From assembly GCA_034509425.1 (NCBI GenBank), contig JAVTVJ010000001.1, positions 13,039,501 through 13,103,500 of the forward strand: DNA of 64,000 nt. Reading direction: 5' to 3'. A model generated the notes under the pieces. That model had not been told where the DNA came from, searched no databases, and saw nothing but the letters and a program-made list of their open reading frames with translations. Below, piece after piece: positions 1 through 21,510 of this stretch (positions are counted from its first letter, which is position 1; each line of letters begins with the position of its first letter). Both the position numbers and the translations under genes were made by a program. Origin of the DNA: Eopsaltria australis (taxonomy: Eukaryota > Chordata > Aves > Passeriformes > Petroicidae).

Positions 1-3000
1 CAATCACTGTAGTTATGCACGTGGCTTTGTAACTGCAAGCATCCCTACTTCCAGCTTTAAAAACATAAATGATTCATCAAACACCATTTAAAAGACCTAA
101 ATAGTTCCACAAGGAGTGAAATGTTCCTCATGTTTACCTGCAGCTTTGTGCCTCATGTTTTTATTACCCTATTTCTAAGATACTAACTCTCACCACTTTT
201 TCTCTTGTGCTTGGGGCATTCAAAATTTCCCCATTGTGGGTTTGTCACTAAGAACATAACTGAACTCCTGTCACTGACTTTCCTTCTGTGGATTCTTTTG
301 AATTCTGTAAAATTTATCTGGAACTGTCCTACAAAATTCTAAAATCACTGAGGAACCCAGGCAGACCAACAGACAAGAGCAACACAGTTGTGTAAACCTT
401 TCCCCAGGAATCCTGTCTAAAATTCCTGACCTTGTTCTCCTGTAATGTTACGGCTGCAACATTTCAAGGTTCACTCAGTGCCAATGGCTACCCTTTGCTG
501 CCTGCTCCTTAGAGGAGAAGCACTTCTTTGTTCCCAAGAGGAAAATCCATGCTAAAGCTGCACCTGGCAGCACTCTGAAGCACTTGCCCTGTTTTCTGAC
601 CAAGTCCTAGGGGCACAACTTCCCTGGGACAGGCCATGGAGATGGACCACACTAAGCTTTTTGGTTTCATTTCTGTTCAACTTCCACGAAGCTCATGGCT
701 GCTGCTGCTTTTTCAGCTCTGAACAAGAGCAGCACACTGTGTTAAAGAACACATGTCCAGCTAACAGTGAAGCAGCTCTGACTGATCCCATCTGTAGGGG
801 CAGGTTTTCCTTATCCCTCCGCCCCACTTTTATTGGAATTTCCAAGTTCCACTGCCATTAGATGCTGTTTCAAAACAGCATTAGGCACACTCAAGGCCCA
901 TCCAAACAAACAAAAAAAAACAAACAAACGTACTGCCGTGATTTACAATGCATCAGGCAGCGACTCGTGTAACTGGCTCCCCTGAGAGCTCTTTTGAAGT
1001 GTGCATGAGTCAACAGACTGACAGCAAAGCACAATATGCCATCACCAGGCATTCATGGGCAGCCTCACTGTTTCTTCTGCTGCACATCTCATTCTCCTGT
1101 CTCCAATATATCTCTTTTATATCTCCCTCTGGCTCTGTCAAAGCAAGTTACACTTTATTAATTTGCTGGTCAGCTCCTTTCATATTGCAGAAATTAAATT
1201 AATGAGAAGTGTAGCATCTTTGAATGATAGCAGGACTACAGGTTATAGCACCTATCCTCATGGAAGTCCACGGAAGTTTTTCCATAAATCTGAGTTAGGC
1301 CAAAGTCTTACTCCAAACCCCCTAAGACCATCTAAACCCTAAGTGTGGCTACTTGAGTAATACTGAGTCCCCCATTTGTTCACAGTCCCAGGTGACGTTT
1401 TGTTTATCTATCCTCACCAACACCTGCTTGCCTCGCTTCTGCCTTAAGCTACTCCTAACGCTGGGCCACCAACAAGTTTTATCTTACTTGTGCTGAATTT
1501 TACACTTTTGAAGGACAATGGACATTTCTGACAAGGACACTGTATTTCTGAGGCAGCAGTTAATAAATCATTTGCCCATTTAACAGAAGGTGTTACTGCT
1601 GAAAATAATCATCAGCATGACTTTCTTAGCAGTGGCCATGAGTAACATGATGGTATGTGGACATGAAAGTCTAAAGTTGGTTTGAGAGTGAAAAGTAGCA
1701 CGGCTGTATTAGTGTGATGTTTCATCAATGCTAAGCCTTACATCTTGCTAGTTAGTGAAGCAGGAATGCCACAATGACAAGATCATACTATTACCAGCGC
1801 TCAGAGTTAATTTAGCATGGCATGTGTCACTTGGACAGGACTTAAATTTTGGCCAGTCTACAGAGAACTTTTACAGAGGCTTATCATTTCCCAGCAGACA
1901 TAGCACACCAGAGTGATCATTTCTGCTAGGCATTCCATTCATTAAGCCTTCCAAAAATAATACTATTGTCACCAAATCTGCAGACTAGTATCTTCCATCT
2001 GGACATGCATTATTATTAGCATAGTAAGACAACAAGGAACATAAATAAAATAACTAACAGCTTTGTGTGCATATTTACACATACACAGGTGTATGCAAAC
2101 GGTGCTTAACGTCCTCTGCTTTGTATTTTCTTTGAAGATTTACACCAATGGTGAAGCTTGGGAGAGGTTACTATGTTGTGTGTATATATATATTCAGAAG
2201 CACATATCTGTTAGCTCAGAACATACCCATATATATAGAACAGAATATCAGTCTGAAGTGCTGTGTATATTAAGGCAGCAAAGAATATTAGATAAATGCA
2301 TTCCAGGTAATTGTTCTTTTAGTTTGGTAGCATCAATTATCATGTTTTCATACCAAGACAATATAAAAATTAATGGTGTTACTATGAAATGAAGCAAGAA
2401 ACAGTCCAGCACTATAAGAAAACTTTCAGCTTAAGAGCAGTTTTCTCTCAGTATTTAATCTCTATTGCATAGAACAAGCTTTAAACTTTTGCATTTAACA
2501 AAATACTGAGTAACAGAGTAATTAAACACTCTTATTCAGAATGCATAATAGCTGTTAGAGTTTTAATCTTTATTCAATGTAAGCTATTCCATTCTAAACA
2601 CCAAACAATTTGAGAAATCGCATTTTGGCAGATGAGACTTAGTAGCACCAGATTAATTACCAGGCAATGAGTACTGCCACCGACATAACCCTTATCTCCA
2701 TCTTTCTCAAATACGTGTTTTGTGTTAAAGAATCAGATAAAACACTCCAGTTTAAGGCGGGGAAGCTAAAAAAATGCTCTGCTCATGGCACATGGCTCTG
2801 GTTACCCATAGGACAATCACTCACAGATGGACACTTCCATATTTTAGCATGACTTTGGCACGTTATGACAAGAATGTCTAGGTAGGTACAGGTTAACAGT
2901 TGGACAGTATACAGGTATATAGTTCTTTGTGTCCACTATAGTTTACTGTAGGCATACATGATTTATCTAGTGCTGAAGCAGGCAGCAGGTTTTTTCCAGT

Positions 3001-4446
3001 GAAATGAATGTGAACACACTCACTGGTACAGTATCACTTAGCTTTCAGCCAACAAGTCAAAAATATGTAAGGGGTTTTTGAAACTTCAGACATTTTCGTT
3101 TCACATTTAAGGCTAAAAGGTTCTGTCTTCTAAGGGGAAGTTAGTCAGTCTTAAACCAGGATAATTTAAGAACACAGATGCCAGCCAGAACCTAGCTACG
3201 TGCAGCTTTCCTAGATTTTGTGGCTGCAGGCACTCTTGCAAGAGACTGAAATAGATGCCACAGGTAAGACAATTAGCACCTTGCAAAGTTGCAAACAACA
3301 GAAAGACTGAAAGGCATTCGAACCAGCTGTGGCCTTTTGTTACACTTTTCAGGATTAACCAGTTAATCAAACAGTTCCACACTTGAGGTTTATCTCTGAA
3401 CAGCTCAAGTCAGGTAAGTCATAAGACTGTTAGCATTCAGGTGATTCAATTCCAACTCCTCAGGAGGCAAATAACCCTACTTGGACTGATCACATTTTGT
3501 TATACTTCATGAGGGGTACAAAGGTGGAGTAGGTATAAGAGATTCTAATATTTGCTGGTAGTAGGATGGTAGTTCTTACTACACCTCTTAACTGAAATGG
3601 GAGGAAAAACATAGATTTTAGTGTCTTAGTAGCTACCATACACAGAGAGTGGAAAGCTCCATGCAGACTCAGAATGTCAGCACCACCAAAAACCAGCATG
3701 CATTCCCATTTCTCTGAGCTGCACAAAGCTCCTTTGTCTGCAAACTTTCAGGTTTGGGGTTTTAAAATCAAGTACTGACACCTGACTTATTTTCCCTAGT
3801 ACAAAAAGTACTGAGGGTGAAAGAACAGAAGCCCCCATCCAAGTGTTTGATCCACACCAAAAAAACCAACAAAACCTTGATGAAATTACTTTCGTTAGAC
3901 TGTCTCTCTCCCTCTCCCACTGCCTCGTAATATTCACTCTTGGATGGGCCACATGTAGGTTTAGTGATCTTCCTTGGTGGCCCAAATCATAACTGCAGGC
4001 AGGCAGTCCTAAATCATCACAACATGCATTTGCCTGAAGGAGACTAGGGCCTCAGGCTATGGCTAGGATTTTACAGAAAGGTAGCCAACACCCAGTACCT
4101 GTCACTTGAAAAACCTTACATAACTTCTTTGGCAGTGAAAGGTTAACTCCTGTCTTTAGTCATCAAACACCCTTTTCACGCAGCTGAAAAGATCAGCTCA
4201 CTACTATCACTTGCAAGACAGAGGCAGTAATCCCTAGTTCTACAAATCTGCTCCTTTAGGCTGAGCCTCTCAAGCAGGGCACTGAATCTTTTCAATACAC
4301 AGAACTGCTCAGGAAATGATAACATTAACAGCTAACTTGCATGTTCAATTGAAGTAGTTGCCCCATAAGGCTGTAAATTTGACTTGTCACACAGAAATCT
4401 CTAATAGATCCCTAATACTGCAAGAATATTCTGTCTGCACTTAAAA
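1..4446. other. Non-coding DNA upstream of TGIF1, left part
   Basis: No coding exon, RNA gene or recognisable repeat is supported here. The open frames are short (under about 110 codons), lie on both strands and contain no family motif. The DNA is A+T-rich with few CpG, which is normal vertebrate intergenic sequence. A distal regulatory element could be present, but nothing in the bases alone shows one. Confidence 0.6.
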
Positions 4447-4746
4447 ATCACAGAATGGTTTGGGGGTTGAAAGGGACCTTAGATATCATCTAGTTTCAAC
4501 CCCCCCTGCCATGCACAGGAACACCTTTCACTAAGCCAGATTGCTCAACGCCCCATTTAGCCTGGCTTTGAACACTCCAGGGATGGGGCATCCACAACTT
4601 CACTGGGCAACCTGTTCTATGTCTCACCACAGGCATACTCAAGGGTTTCTTCCTAATATCTAATCTAAACTTGCTTTTTTCAGTTGAAAGCCATTCCCCC
4701 TGGTCCTGTCACTACAAGCCTTTGTAAAAAGTCAATCTCCAACTCT
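4447..4746 (-). mobile_element. CR1 LINE 3' fragment (avian type)
   Basis: The + strand opens with CACAGAATGGTTTGGGG and continues through hallmark phrases such as GAAAGGGACCTTAGATATC, GGGATGGGGCATCCACAAC and CTTCCTAATATCTAATC. This is the reverse complement of the 3' end of chicken-repeat-1 retrotransposons, so the element lies on the minus strand with its 3' end near 4447. About 300 bp remain. It is 5'-truncated, as is usual for CR1, and has no intact ORF. It is the clearest sign in the window that the host is a bird or close relative. It is judged by recalled consensus, not by a database search. Confidence 0.9.
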
Positions 4747-7036
4747 ATAGTTGCATTAATTTTGAATTGTGTAACACTGAAGATTAATGAAACAATAACA
4801 GCAGCAAAAACAATCAAGTGGATGCAAAACCTATAGACATACAAATCAGACACCTTTGAAAATAAAGTTCCCAGAATATATTCAGAGCAGGTACAGCACA
4901 GACAGCAGTAAAATCCTTTCTAAATTCAGTACACAGTGTTTAACAGTGACCTGTCATAAAATCCTACTGGTTTTTAATTAGTCTGAATCCTTTTCAATCT
5001 TTGTTGAACATAAGGTTATACATCTGAACATTTTTTTCTGTACTATTATACCTCATAAATAACACCCACATTTACATTCTGCTAAAAAGGCATGGAAATT
5101 CTGCAGTCCCAGAAGGCACTCTTATTTCCTACATAAACCTTTCACCTTAATGACAGGAAATGGTGACAGTGTGCCTTTAGCAAAAACTTTCTATTTCCCA
5201 GAGTATTAAGATGTGGTACCATTACTTCCTTAGTTCACATGTATAACAAATATTCCAAGTTCTGTTTTTTTTTAACTATTGATATAATTTATTCTTCTAC
5301 CAGGTAATATTTAGTGCATATTTCATTCACTACCATTACATTTTTTTTGTCCTTCTGGAAGTCAAATTTAACCTTGTCTTGTAAGGACAGAAATAACTTC
5401 AGAGACAATGTTCCTGACACACAATTCTTAAAAAACAAAACAAACTTTAAGTGTAGACTCAACCAAGCAACTATTTGGCTAGCCATAATGTTATTTCCTT
5501 TAGAGCAGACTACACTAAACAGAATAAAAGTGCCCAGATACAGTTAGTATTCTTTTTTAAAAGACTTACTTAGTTCAAAATTAATGTCCTACCCTGAAAA
5601 AAAAAATCAGCTCTCAAGCACAGATAACTCTTAGGCTTTGTTTTTGTTGCTTTATACAGTGATTTTTGTAGAGTTAGATATAGTTTGGTGACGCACAGCC
5701 CTAAATGGAGATTGTCCAACTAAATACTACACTGCCTAAGTCAGCTAAGCAAGGTCACTCTTGTTTTGGGTGTCTTGCAGTAGCCCTCCTGCCTTGTCTT
5801 CCTTCAGTATGCACTATCAGTCTGTGGTAAAAGCAAGTTAGGCATCCCACAATTAAAACAGAACAAAAAATCTTAAAAACACATTTTTTTGGTCAGCCAT
5901 ACCTGATTTACCTGCTTGACTTCTCACAGATAAGCAAAACCTGATTGCATAAATTGCATCCCGTTTCAAATTTCAGGAAAGAGGGATCTGTTTCCTCACA
6001 TTCTCTTGAGCTGAGACTGTCAATGATCGTGCCATTTGTCATGCTGATCTTGTTATACTCACTCCTGTATTACAAAAGAAAACAGAGCCAGAGCACCCCA
6101 TCTTAGACAAGAGGACAAAGCAGTTATGAAACATGTCTGCTAGATAGAAATTATAATTTCTGCATCACTGAAAGGAATACATGAGGCCTGTTCCTGTATT
6201 TTTAAGTTAAACCTGAAAGGGAGGACTCTAACTCCAAGCAAGATTAAACCTACAATTCACTCTTTTTTTTTTAAATCTTTAAATTTACACTGGGGTTTTG
6301 TCTTCAGACTATGGAAACAAAACTGCATTTACATTAAGGCAAGTTTCGCAAACCACTCCTCAGAGGAAGCTACATAGGTTTTAGACTCAGAGTGGAAGTG
6401 ATTACAGCACTTAAGAAGTTTCCACACTGTCTTATAATCATAACTAACAGCACTGAATATACTTAAGTTGTCTCTACAGTAATAATATTATTTTATTTCC
6501 ATATGCTTATGCACTAGACACAGACATAAGAGAGGACCATGTGCAGATGAGGGAGCAAAGGGCCAGCACAAGGAATAGTTGAAGGAGGCCCCAGAGAGAG
6601 ACAGCACTACAACCTGCCAGAGCACCCACTGCTCCTCTTTGCCAGTAAATGTCTGAAAACCCCAGTGGCAAGCACAGATCACTCCAGCAGCTGATCCTCC
6701 TCAGGAATCCTAACCACCACCCCGTACCTTGAGTCCATCCTAGAGTCCTTGCTGAGAACCAAAAGCTCACAAATATGAGATGCTGTAGCAGTCAGGAATC
6801 ATTATGATTCTAGGTAAAGAATTCCTGAGGTTTTTGCACGCGTTTCATCTTTGATAACCACAAGAATGCACACAGAAAACAAGTGAAAAGCATGTTCAGG
6901 TTGCAGAGTCTATTATGCACAAGTTCTGAAATATTAGAATTGTCTTCATGACTTGGATTTACCATTTCTGCCCTTGCACAAAGGTGGTAAAGTGAGCTCT
7001 AATTGTGAGAACACAGATGGTTGACATAATTTAATT
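4747..7036. other. Non-coding DNA, no feature seen
   Basis: A+T-rich sequence with scattered short homopolymer runs. The frames near 5.3 kb and 6.5 kb overlap on opposite strands and carry no conserved motif, so they look like chance. No exon with both splice sites was found. Confidence 0.55.
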
Positions 7037-7800
7037 CAGATTTCAAAAAGGTTTTTGACAGGGTCCCATGCAAGGAACTACTGGAGAGACTAAGATACTG
7101 CTAGGGAAAAAAGGCAAACAAGTATCATGGATGAATATCTGGTTGGAGTAAGTGAATCAAAACTGTAAGATTAAATTATAATTTTTTTATTATTATAAAA
7201 AGTTGACAGCAGGGTACTTGTGCATCCTTTACTTAGTCCAGTGTTTTTTAATATAATAACCCTGACCAGCGAGAGAGGGAGAAATAGGAACAAGTAAAGA
7301 ATAGTGATGGAGTCGACAGGTATCAAAAATGTATTTGGGGGAAGGGAGATTTGTAAGTTCAGTATGACTTCTGTTACATGAGTGAACAATGCAATGACAA
7401 AGGACTCAGCACCAGTATGAATATGAAATCATGCAGAAGAGAAACTTCACACAAGCTATATAATCTCCAAAGCTGGTAGAGCCCCATGCTCAGTATGTAC
7501 CAGCAGCCAAAGATAAAGCCTAACATGCTGGGTTCCATACAAAAATAGGTCAGGGAGTAAGTAATATCAAATACATATATATTCTAATCGGAGATATAAC
7601 CTTGTTTGAAATGCTGCAAGCAGCATAAGTCACCTTTACTGAAAACCAAAATACTGCAGGATTAAATTCACTTGGGAGAAAACCAAGGCAATGAGAAAAG
7701 TTGGGAGTAATTCTCACAGGAGAAGAGTGAGAAATTTTCTGTCAAAAGATAGTCATACTGAAAGTATATAAAATAATGAATGGTACCAAAACAGGAATTT
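7037..7800 (+). mobile_element. Degraded CR1/L3-like LINE relic (reverse transcriptase part)
   Basis: Around 7050-7075 the frame reads KVFDRVPC, a decayed form of the KAFDxVPH motif of LINE reverse transcriptases. It is followed by CTACTGGAGAGACTAAG and ATCATGGATGAATATCTGGTTGG, which resemble the next segment of old CR1/L3-like elements. At about 7742-7792 a further match appears to the stretch that normally reads as a repeated 'gatctcattgaaacatataa' sequence. The middle is too eroded to align by eye. The frame is broken many times, so this is a dead relic much older than the CR1 copy at 4447. Limits are approximate. Confidence 0.5.
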
Positions 7801-9750
7801 TTGTGGGTTTGTCTCAAAGTGCTAGCGGATATTAAATGAAATAGATAAGAAAAAAAAATGAAAATAAATGCATTTTTATGTGACTCACAACTCAACATGC
7901 TACTCTGCCACTCCAATGCCATTATAGAATTTTAATGCTATGAAGATATTAAACTTTTATACCAGTGTAAAGACTCTACAGCTAGGTCAGTAATAAACTC
8001 TGAAGTTCTATTAAACTATTTCTCCAGTGCTTAAATTAAATACTTAGATGGGACATTTTTGGGGGAATATCTGCTTTCTGTAGTCTCTCCTTCTCCTTTG
8101 ATACACTGAAACTAGTCAACATCATGGACTAGAAAAGGTGAAGAATAGCTGTGACCTATAGTAGTGATTCCTGTTTTTCTATGCACAGATTTATTCACCT
8201 GTTGCACTGTTTCACTCTTACTGCCATGACCTGCTTAACTTTGTGCTAATTAATTTTATTCTGACTACAATTTAATAAATACTATCACTAATGTTTTAAT
8301 GGCATCTGAGCATCAATGGATTTATTTTCATAACCACCTCGGGGGGGGTGGGGTGGGGGTGTGGTGGTAAATGCTATCTGCTTTATAAATGGGAAACTGG
8401 AATAAAAAGACCAAGATAACAAATGTCCACAAGCCTGAACTGCCTAGGTACTGATTTCCCAGAGTACTTCCTTTAACAGTTTCTAGGCCCAAAACATTGC
8501 CTTGGAGACTTCAGCAGTTGGGTAACCATAGTTCCAGCACCTCAAAGCAAAGCACTCGCAAAGTAAGAAACACAATGAGTTGTGCAAGGCATCACACGTG
8601 GCAATGTGACAGGACAGAAACATGTGCACAGCACCAGTGAGAACTGGTAAACCTATGGCGCTGGAAAATCACGGAGTAATTACAAATCTAGCCCCTCCAG
8701 TTTAATTTCTCTCCCTTTTTGGAATCCAGTTTTACAAACACTTACAGCATGTCTGTGCAGATGGGTCCAGACAGAGCTGAACTTGCTCTGACTAAACCAA
8801 GCTGTTCCAACCTGTTGGCACAGATGTATCTTGATGCACGTGTACACCACTACCTACCCAAGGAGCTGCACAGATGCCAAAGCTGCTCAGCGTGAAGCAG
8901 TTTGAACTGCTTGTGAGATACAATTAACAGTGCTGATGCAGCTCCAGCAGATTAAGTAACTCTAAAAACACAGCCTCATGAACACATGAAGGAAAAATAA
9001 AAACTGCAGAAACAGATACCTTCTACTCCTGCTTCTGCTTGCAAGTAGCAGCCAAAACTAATATACATGACCATCTTACAGGCCACCAGGTTATTTGCTG
9101 TAAAACCAAGGTGATCTATCCATTAGATTTGAGCTCAGGCAAATCACCTGCCCTCCTTTTAGATACAGCCTTGTTTCAGGTATGTTGAAGCTTTACCGGC
9201 AGAGAAAGCTGCGGGGGTTTTCTTCCACTGTACTACTTTTTTGCAAACTTTAACCCACTACCACCTGAAACACCTATTAGGAGTCTTCAAGTCGTAAAGG
9301 CAGCTAAAATTTGTGGACGAACCTGAGATACTGCTCCAGGCAACAACTGCAACTTGAACTGCACAAACCCACTTTCAGCCTTTCCCATTGGTCCCAACTA
9401 TGGGTATACCCCTCCATACTCGCATTCATGGAGTAACTTGTTTCAAAACAATGCTTCTCCACACATTTTTTACCACGGGAGCTAGGAATGAACACCCACT
9501 GGTCCATGGTTTTCTCCTACTACCTAAGAAACTGCCACACAAAGTCGAAATTTGTCTTTTCCTAGAAAAGCAGTTTCTAAAGCTTTTAAAAAGAAAAAAA
9601 AATGTAACTTCAGTGTGAAAATAATTTTTTTTTCCCTCCTTATAAAAATGACCTTTTAAAAGAAGAAGAAAAACAAAATTCGAACAAATCTGTAAGAAAA
9701 AACAAAAGGAACAAAATAAGGAGAGAGCTACTTTCACAGATTCCACAGAT
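7801..9750. other. Non-coding DNA upstream of the TGIF1 CpG island
   Basis: No exon or RNA gene was seen. The only notable feature is the G-run at 8341-8367, listed separately. From about 9.2 kb the DNA approaches the CpG island but stays A+T-rich up to 9.75 kb, with A and T runs at 9590-9720. Confidence 0.55.
8341..8367 (+). other. G-rich run with G-quadruplex potential
   Basis: The strand carries runs of 8, 4 and 5 G separated by single T residues, followed by GTGTGGTGG. The 8-G run can supply two G-tracts, so four tracts of at least three G are available with very short loops. It stands alone in A+T-rich DNA about 3.8 kb upstream of the TGIF1 start codon. The structure is predicted from sequence only. 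Confidence 0.55.
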
Positions 9751-10127
9751 TTGCCTGCGGTCCCAAGGACAATGAACAGGCGTGAGGCGGCTCTGGCGGC
9801 ACGGAGAAAGGGAAATCTCTTCGAATCCTTGACGTGTCTTTTGTTAACTTTCCATAATTGCTTTTTTGGCATGACCATTGCCCGGACGCTCAGAACACGC
9901 AGTTCGAAGAGCCAGCCCTCACAGCTGGGAAGCAGGGCTTTTCCACAACAAAAACAAACCAGTAAAAGCCAAAATAAAGCCATACGGCGGCGTGCGCGCA
10001 CAACCCCCGCCCCGGAGCCACCAGTCCCTCGGGGGCACGGCTCGGGTGAAAACACCGGCCCCGAGCGAGCCTCGTCCTCCCGGGCTGGCACCGCGGGGGG
10101 CGGCAGCACCGAGCTGTGGCACGCCCT

Positions 10128-10180
10128 GGACACAGCCTGGAGGGACACAGCCTGGAGGGACACAGCCTGGAGGGACACAG
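10128..10180 (+). repeat. 15-bp minisatellite, about 3.5 copies
   Basis: The unit GGACACAGCCTGGAG repeats three times without error (10128-10142, 10143-10157, 10158-10172), followed by a partial GGACACAG. Perfect copies suggest recent or ongoing expansion. It lies inside the CpG island about 2 kb before the TGIF1 start codon. Confidence 0.9.
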
Positions 10181-10310
10181 CGGCGGGAAGGCGGCGGGAA
10201 GGACGGGCGGAGGGCGCTCGGGTGGCGGGCAATGGCCCGGATCGCGCCGCCGCCGGCGGGACCTCGGACCGCGCCGCACCAGCTCCCGCCTGGCGCGGCG
10301 CCGTCAGGCC

Positions 10311-10356
10311 GTCAGTCAGTCAGTCAGTCAGTCAGTCAGTCAGTCAGTCAGTCAGT
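10311..10356 (+). repeat. (CAGT)n tetranucleotide microsatellite
   Basis: Uninterrupted GTCA/CAGT array of about 11.5 copies (46 bp) inside the TGIF1 CpG island. A perfect tetranucleotide of this length is probably polymorphic. It explains the Q-S-V-S peptide repeats seen in translated frames here, which are not protein evidence. Confidence 0.95.
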
Positions 10357-11901
10357 GTGCCGTGCCCGGCCCGCCTCGCTGACCTACAGCCGGACACGCC
10401 GCCCAGCAGCCACCAGCACAGGGGTCACCCATCCCGGAGCGAGCCTCCGGCCCCGCATGAGCAGCCGACACCGAGTCCGTGGTTAAGTGATGTGATTCAC
10501 CAGCTGCCCTCCCCCCTCACACGTCCCCCGTTCGGCACACAACAGCTGTTTTATCTCCCTCTGTAATTACACCACATAAAAATAGTTACAAGGTACTTGG
10601 GGAGGGCTTGCTGTTAAAACACTGTTGCTTCCCTTGCATTGTGAATGCGGATTGTGCGGATGCCCGCGCCGCCGGGGGGGCGTAGGGTGGTGGGAGGGAA
10701 TGATCCCTGCTCTGCCGTAGGAATCCATTGCTCCATCAGCTCACTCCCCGCGCCTGCCCGGCCGCGAACAGCCCCGCACGTGCCGGTGCGGGAGTGACAC
10801 AAACACGCTCCCGTGGAATAAAGTGCACGCCGCACCCGCATGCCTGCTCCGAGCCCGGGAGGCTTCTTTTAATTTCCACGCCGAAACCTTCGCCTGTGAC
10901 ACTTCAGACCGCAGCTGGGCATTCAGCACTTTTGATTTTTTTTTTTTTTTCCTCCCCTGGTTTTTTCAGGGGGCGGCGGGGGAGCGCTGGGACCCGCCGC
11001 CAAGGCCGCCTGCGCCCGGGGAGAGCTCTCCACCCCGCCACGCTCGCAGGGAAGCCGGAGCGAGCTGCTGGCGGGTCTCGCGTTTCCCATCCCGGAGGAA
11101 AAGAAACTGTTGCTGCTGCAGAGCGTGCTCGCCCGACAGGGATGAGTCAAGCTGTGAGACTTCTCTCTTTTACAGCTGCGATCATGTGCCGCAGCAAAAT
11201 CTACCGGGCTGGGGAGGGGGGGAGCCGAGGGCGAGAAAAACAACCTTTTACGAACTGATGTAAAAATAACCTCAGAAACGGGGCTCGCCTTCCCCACGGG
11301 GGTGGGTGGGGGTGTGTGTGGCCAGCGCAGGCCAGGCGGGGCTCCTTCAGCACCATAGGGGATGGGGGGAGCAGCCCCTGCTGATCTCGGCAGTCGGGAG
11401 GGGGGCGTCGGTCTTTGGAGGGCTCCTTTCCTTCCCCTGCCGTACGTACTCTCCTTTCTTCTCCTCTATTCACGCGAAGGAGTGGGTGGTTCGTCCGGCA
11501 GCAACAGGAGGAGGCTAGTCAAGGGCAGCTGTCAAAATCTCCCCCCCCACCCCCGCCTCTTCCTTCTCCTCCTTCCAGTTTAATGATCAAACGTCTGCCT
11601 GGAAGAAAGGCGAGGGAGCGGGAGGCACGGAGTGCTCCCCCCGCCGCGGCTGTTGTGTGTGCATGAGCGAGCGGGTACGGGCGGACACCCCCCCGCTCCG
11701 GCCGGTCCCTCCCCTCCCGTCTGACAGAGCCTCAACACCCGGGAGGGGAGGGAGGGAGGAGAGAGGAGGAGGAGGCAGCAGCCGCCGCGAGTGCCAGTGC
11801 AGCGCACGGTTACTCTCCCGTACTCACTGCGGGGAGGTGGGGGAGGGCGGGCGCTGTGTACCTTTCTCTCCCGTGCCTTTCCTCACTTTAACAGGCCGGG
11901 G

Positions 11902-11906
11902 CCAAT
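11902..11906 (+). promoter_or_regulatory. CCAAT box (candidate NF-Y site)
   Basis: CCAAT in the context GGGGCCAATCGCC, on the sense strand and about 275 bp upstream of the TGIF1 ATG. CCAAT boxes in CpG-island promoters commonly lie 60-120 bp before transcription starts, which would place a start near 11.97-12.05 kb. This is inference: the motif is seen, its use is not. Confidence 0.4.
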
Positions 11907-12180
11907 CGCCTGCAGAAGGGAACAAAGGGAAGGGGGGAGGGAAGCCCACCCCGGCCGCACCAGAAAGCCCCCGGGGAGGCAGAGCCCTGCGGCTCCCGCT
12001 GACAGTAGCGCGGCCGCGGACCGGGCGCCTGGCTCCGCGGCGGTGTTTCTTCTTTCTTCATCGACCTTCTCCTCCTCCTCCTCGCCGAACTTAAAGGGGG
12101 AAAGCAGCGTCCGGCGAAGGGAGAGAAACTTGGGTCGGTGCGTGGGGTGTCCGGCGATCGGCTCGGTCCTCGCGATCAAG

Positions 12181-21013
<8,833 letters not shown>

Positions 21014-21510
21014 ATCCCCTTCCTTCTCCTTCCCCGTTTTGTTTTACCAGGCAGGGATCTAACAGCTGTGTGGTCATTGCCATCCACACAATATCAAAAG
21101 ACTTCACTGCATTATTATTATTTTTTTTATTAATCTTATTTGCACAAGGGGATTGCTGAAATGAAGCTTCCTGTCACTGAGATGGTCTTCAGTGGAATAC
21201 GGTCATTCCAAGAATTATAAACTTAAAGCTACTGTAGAAAGAAAGGATTGTGTGTTTTGTTGGGGTTTTTTTTTAATGTTTTCTTTGTAGATTTTTCATA
21301 ATGTGAGATGTTTCCCAAGATCATGTGATTTGTTTTGTTTCTTTCAGACTGTGCAATATCTAGTAATGATATAGAGTCTTCTTATCATTCCCATGTGGAA
21401 CGGAATATACCGACACGCTGTCTAAATTTTCAATTTTTTTAACAATACAAACTTTGGATGATCATGCTTTTTTCCCATAATATAATAAAATATTTTCTTT
21501 AAAAGTGATG
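21014..21510 (+). other. TGIF1: TGIF1 3' UTR
   Basis: Follows the TAA and is A+T-rich, including the run CATTATTATTATTTTTTTTATTAATC near 21111-21136 (described here in part). It ends after AATAAA at 21484-21489, with a GT-rich patch (GTGTTTTGTTG) downstream. The length of about 0.5 kb is reasonable for TGIF1. Later AATAAA motifs could extend it. The cleavage site is not visible in genomic sequence alone. Confidence 0.65.
21484..21489 (+). terminator. Likely main TGIF1 polyadenylation signal
   Basis: AATAAA in ATATAATAAAATATTTTC, 471 nt after the stop codon, followed about 30 nt later by a GT-rich element. Alternative AATAAA hexamers lie at 21566-21571 and 22679-22684, so longer 3' ends are possible. 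Confidence 0.65.

Noticed and set aside
10311..10356. Regular short repeats resembling a CRISPR array at first glance
   Set aside because: A contiguous tetranucleotide microsatellite without spacers in a vertebrate genome.
9751..10566. 271-codon + strand frame in the CpG island, with Gly-Thr-Gln-Pro and Gln-Ser-Val-Ser repeats
   Set aside because: An equally long frame (9426-10232) is open on the other strand. Both result from a scarcity of stops in G+C-rich DNA, and the repeats come from the minisatellite and the CAGT array. No homology or splice support was seen.
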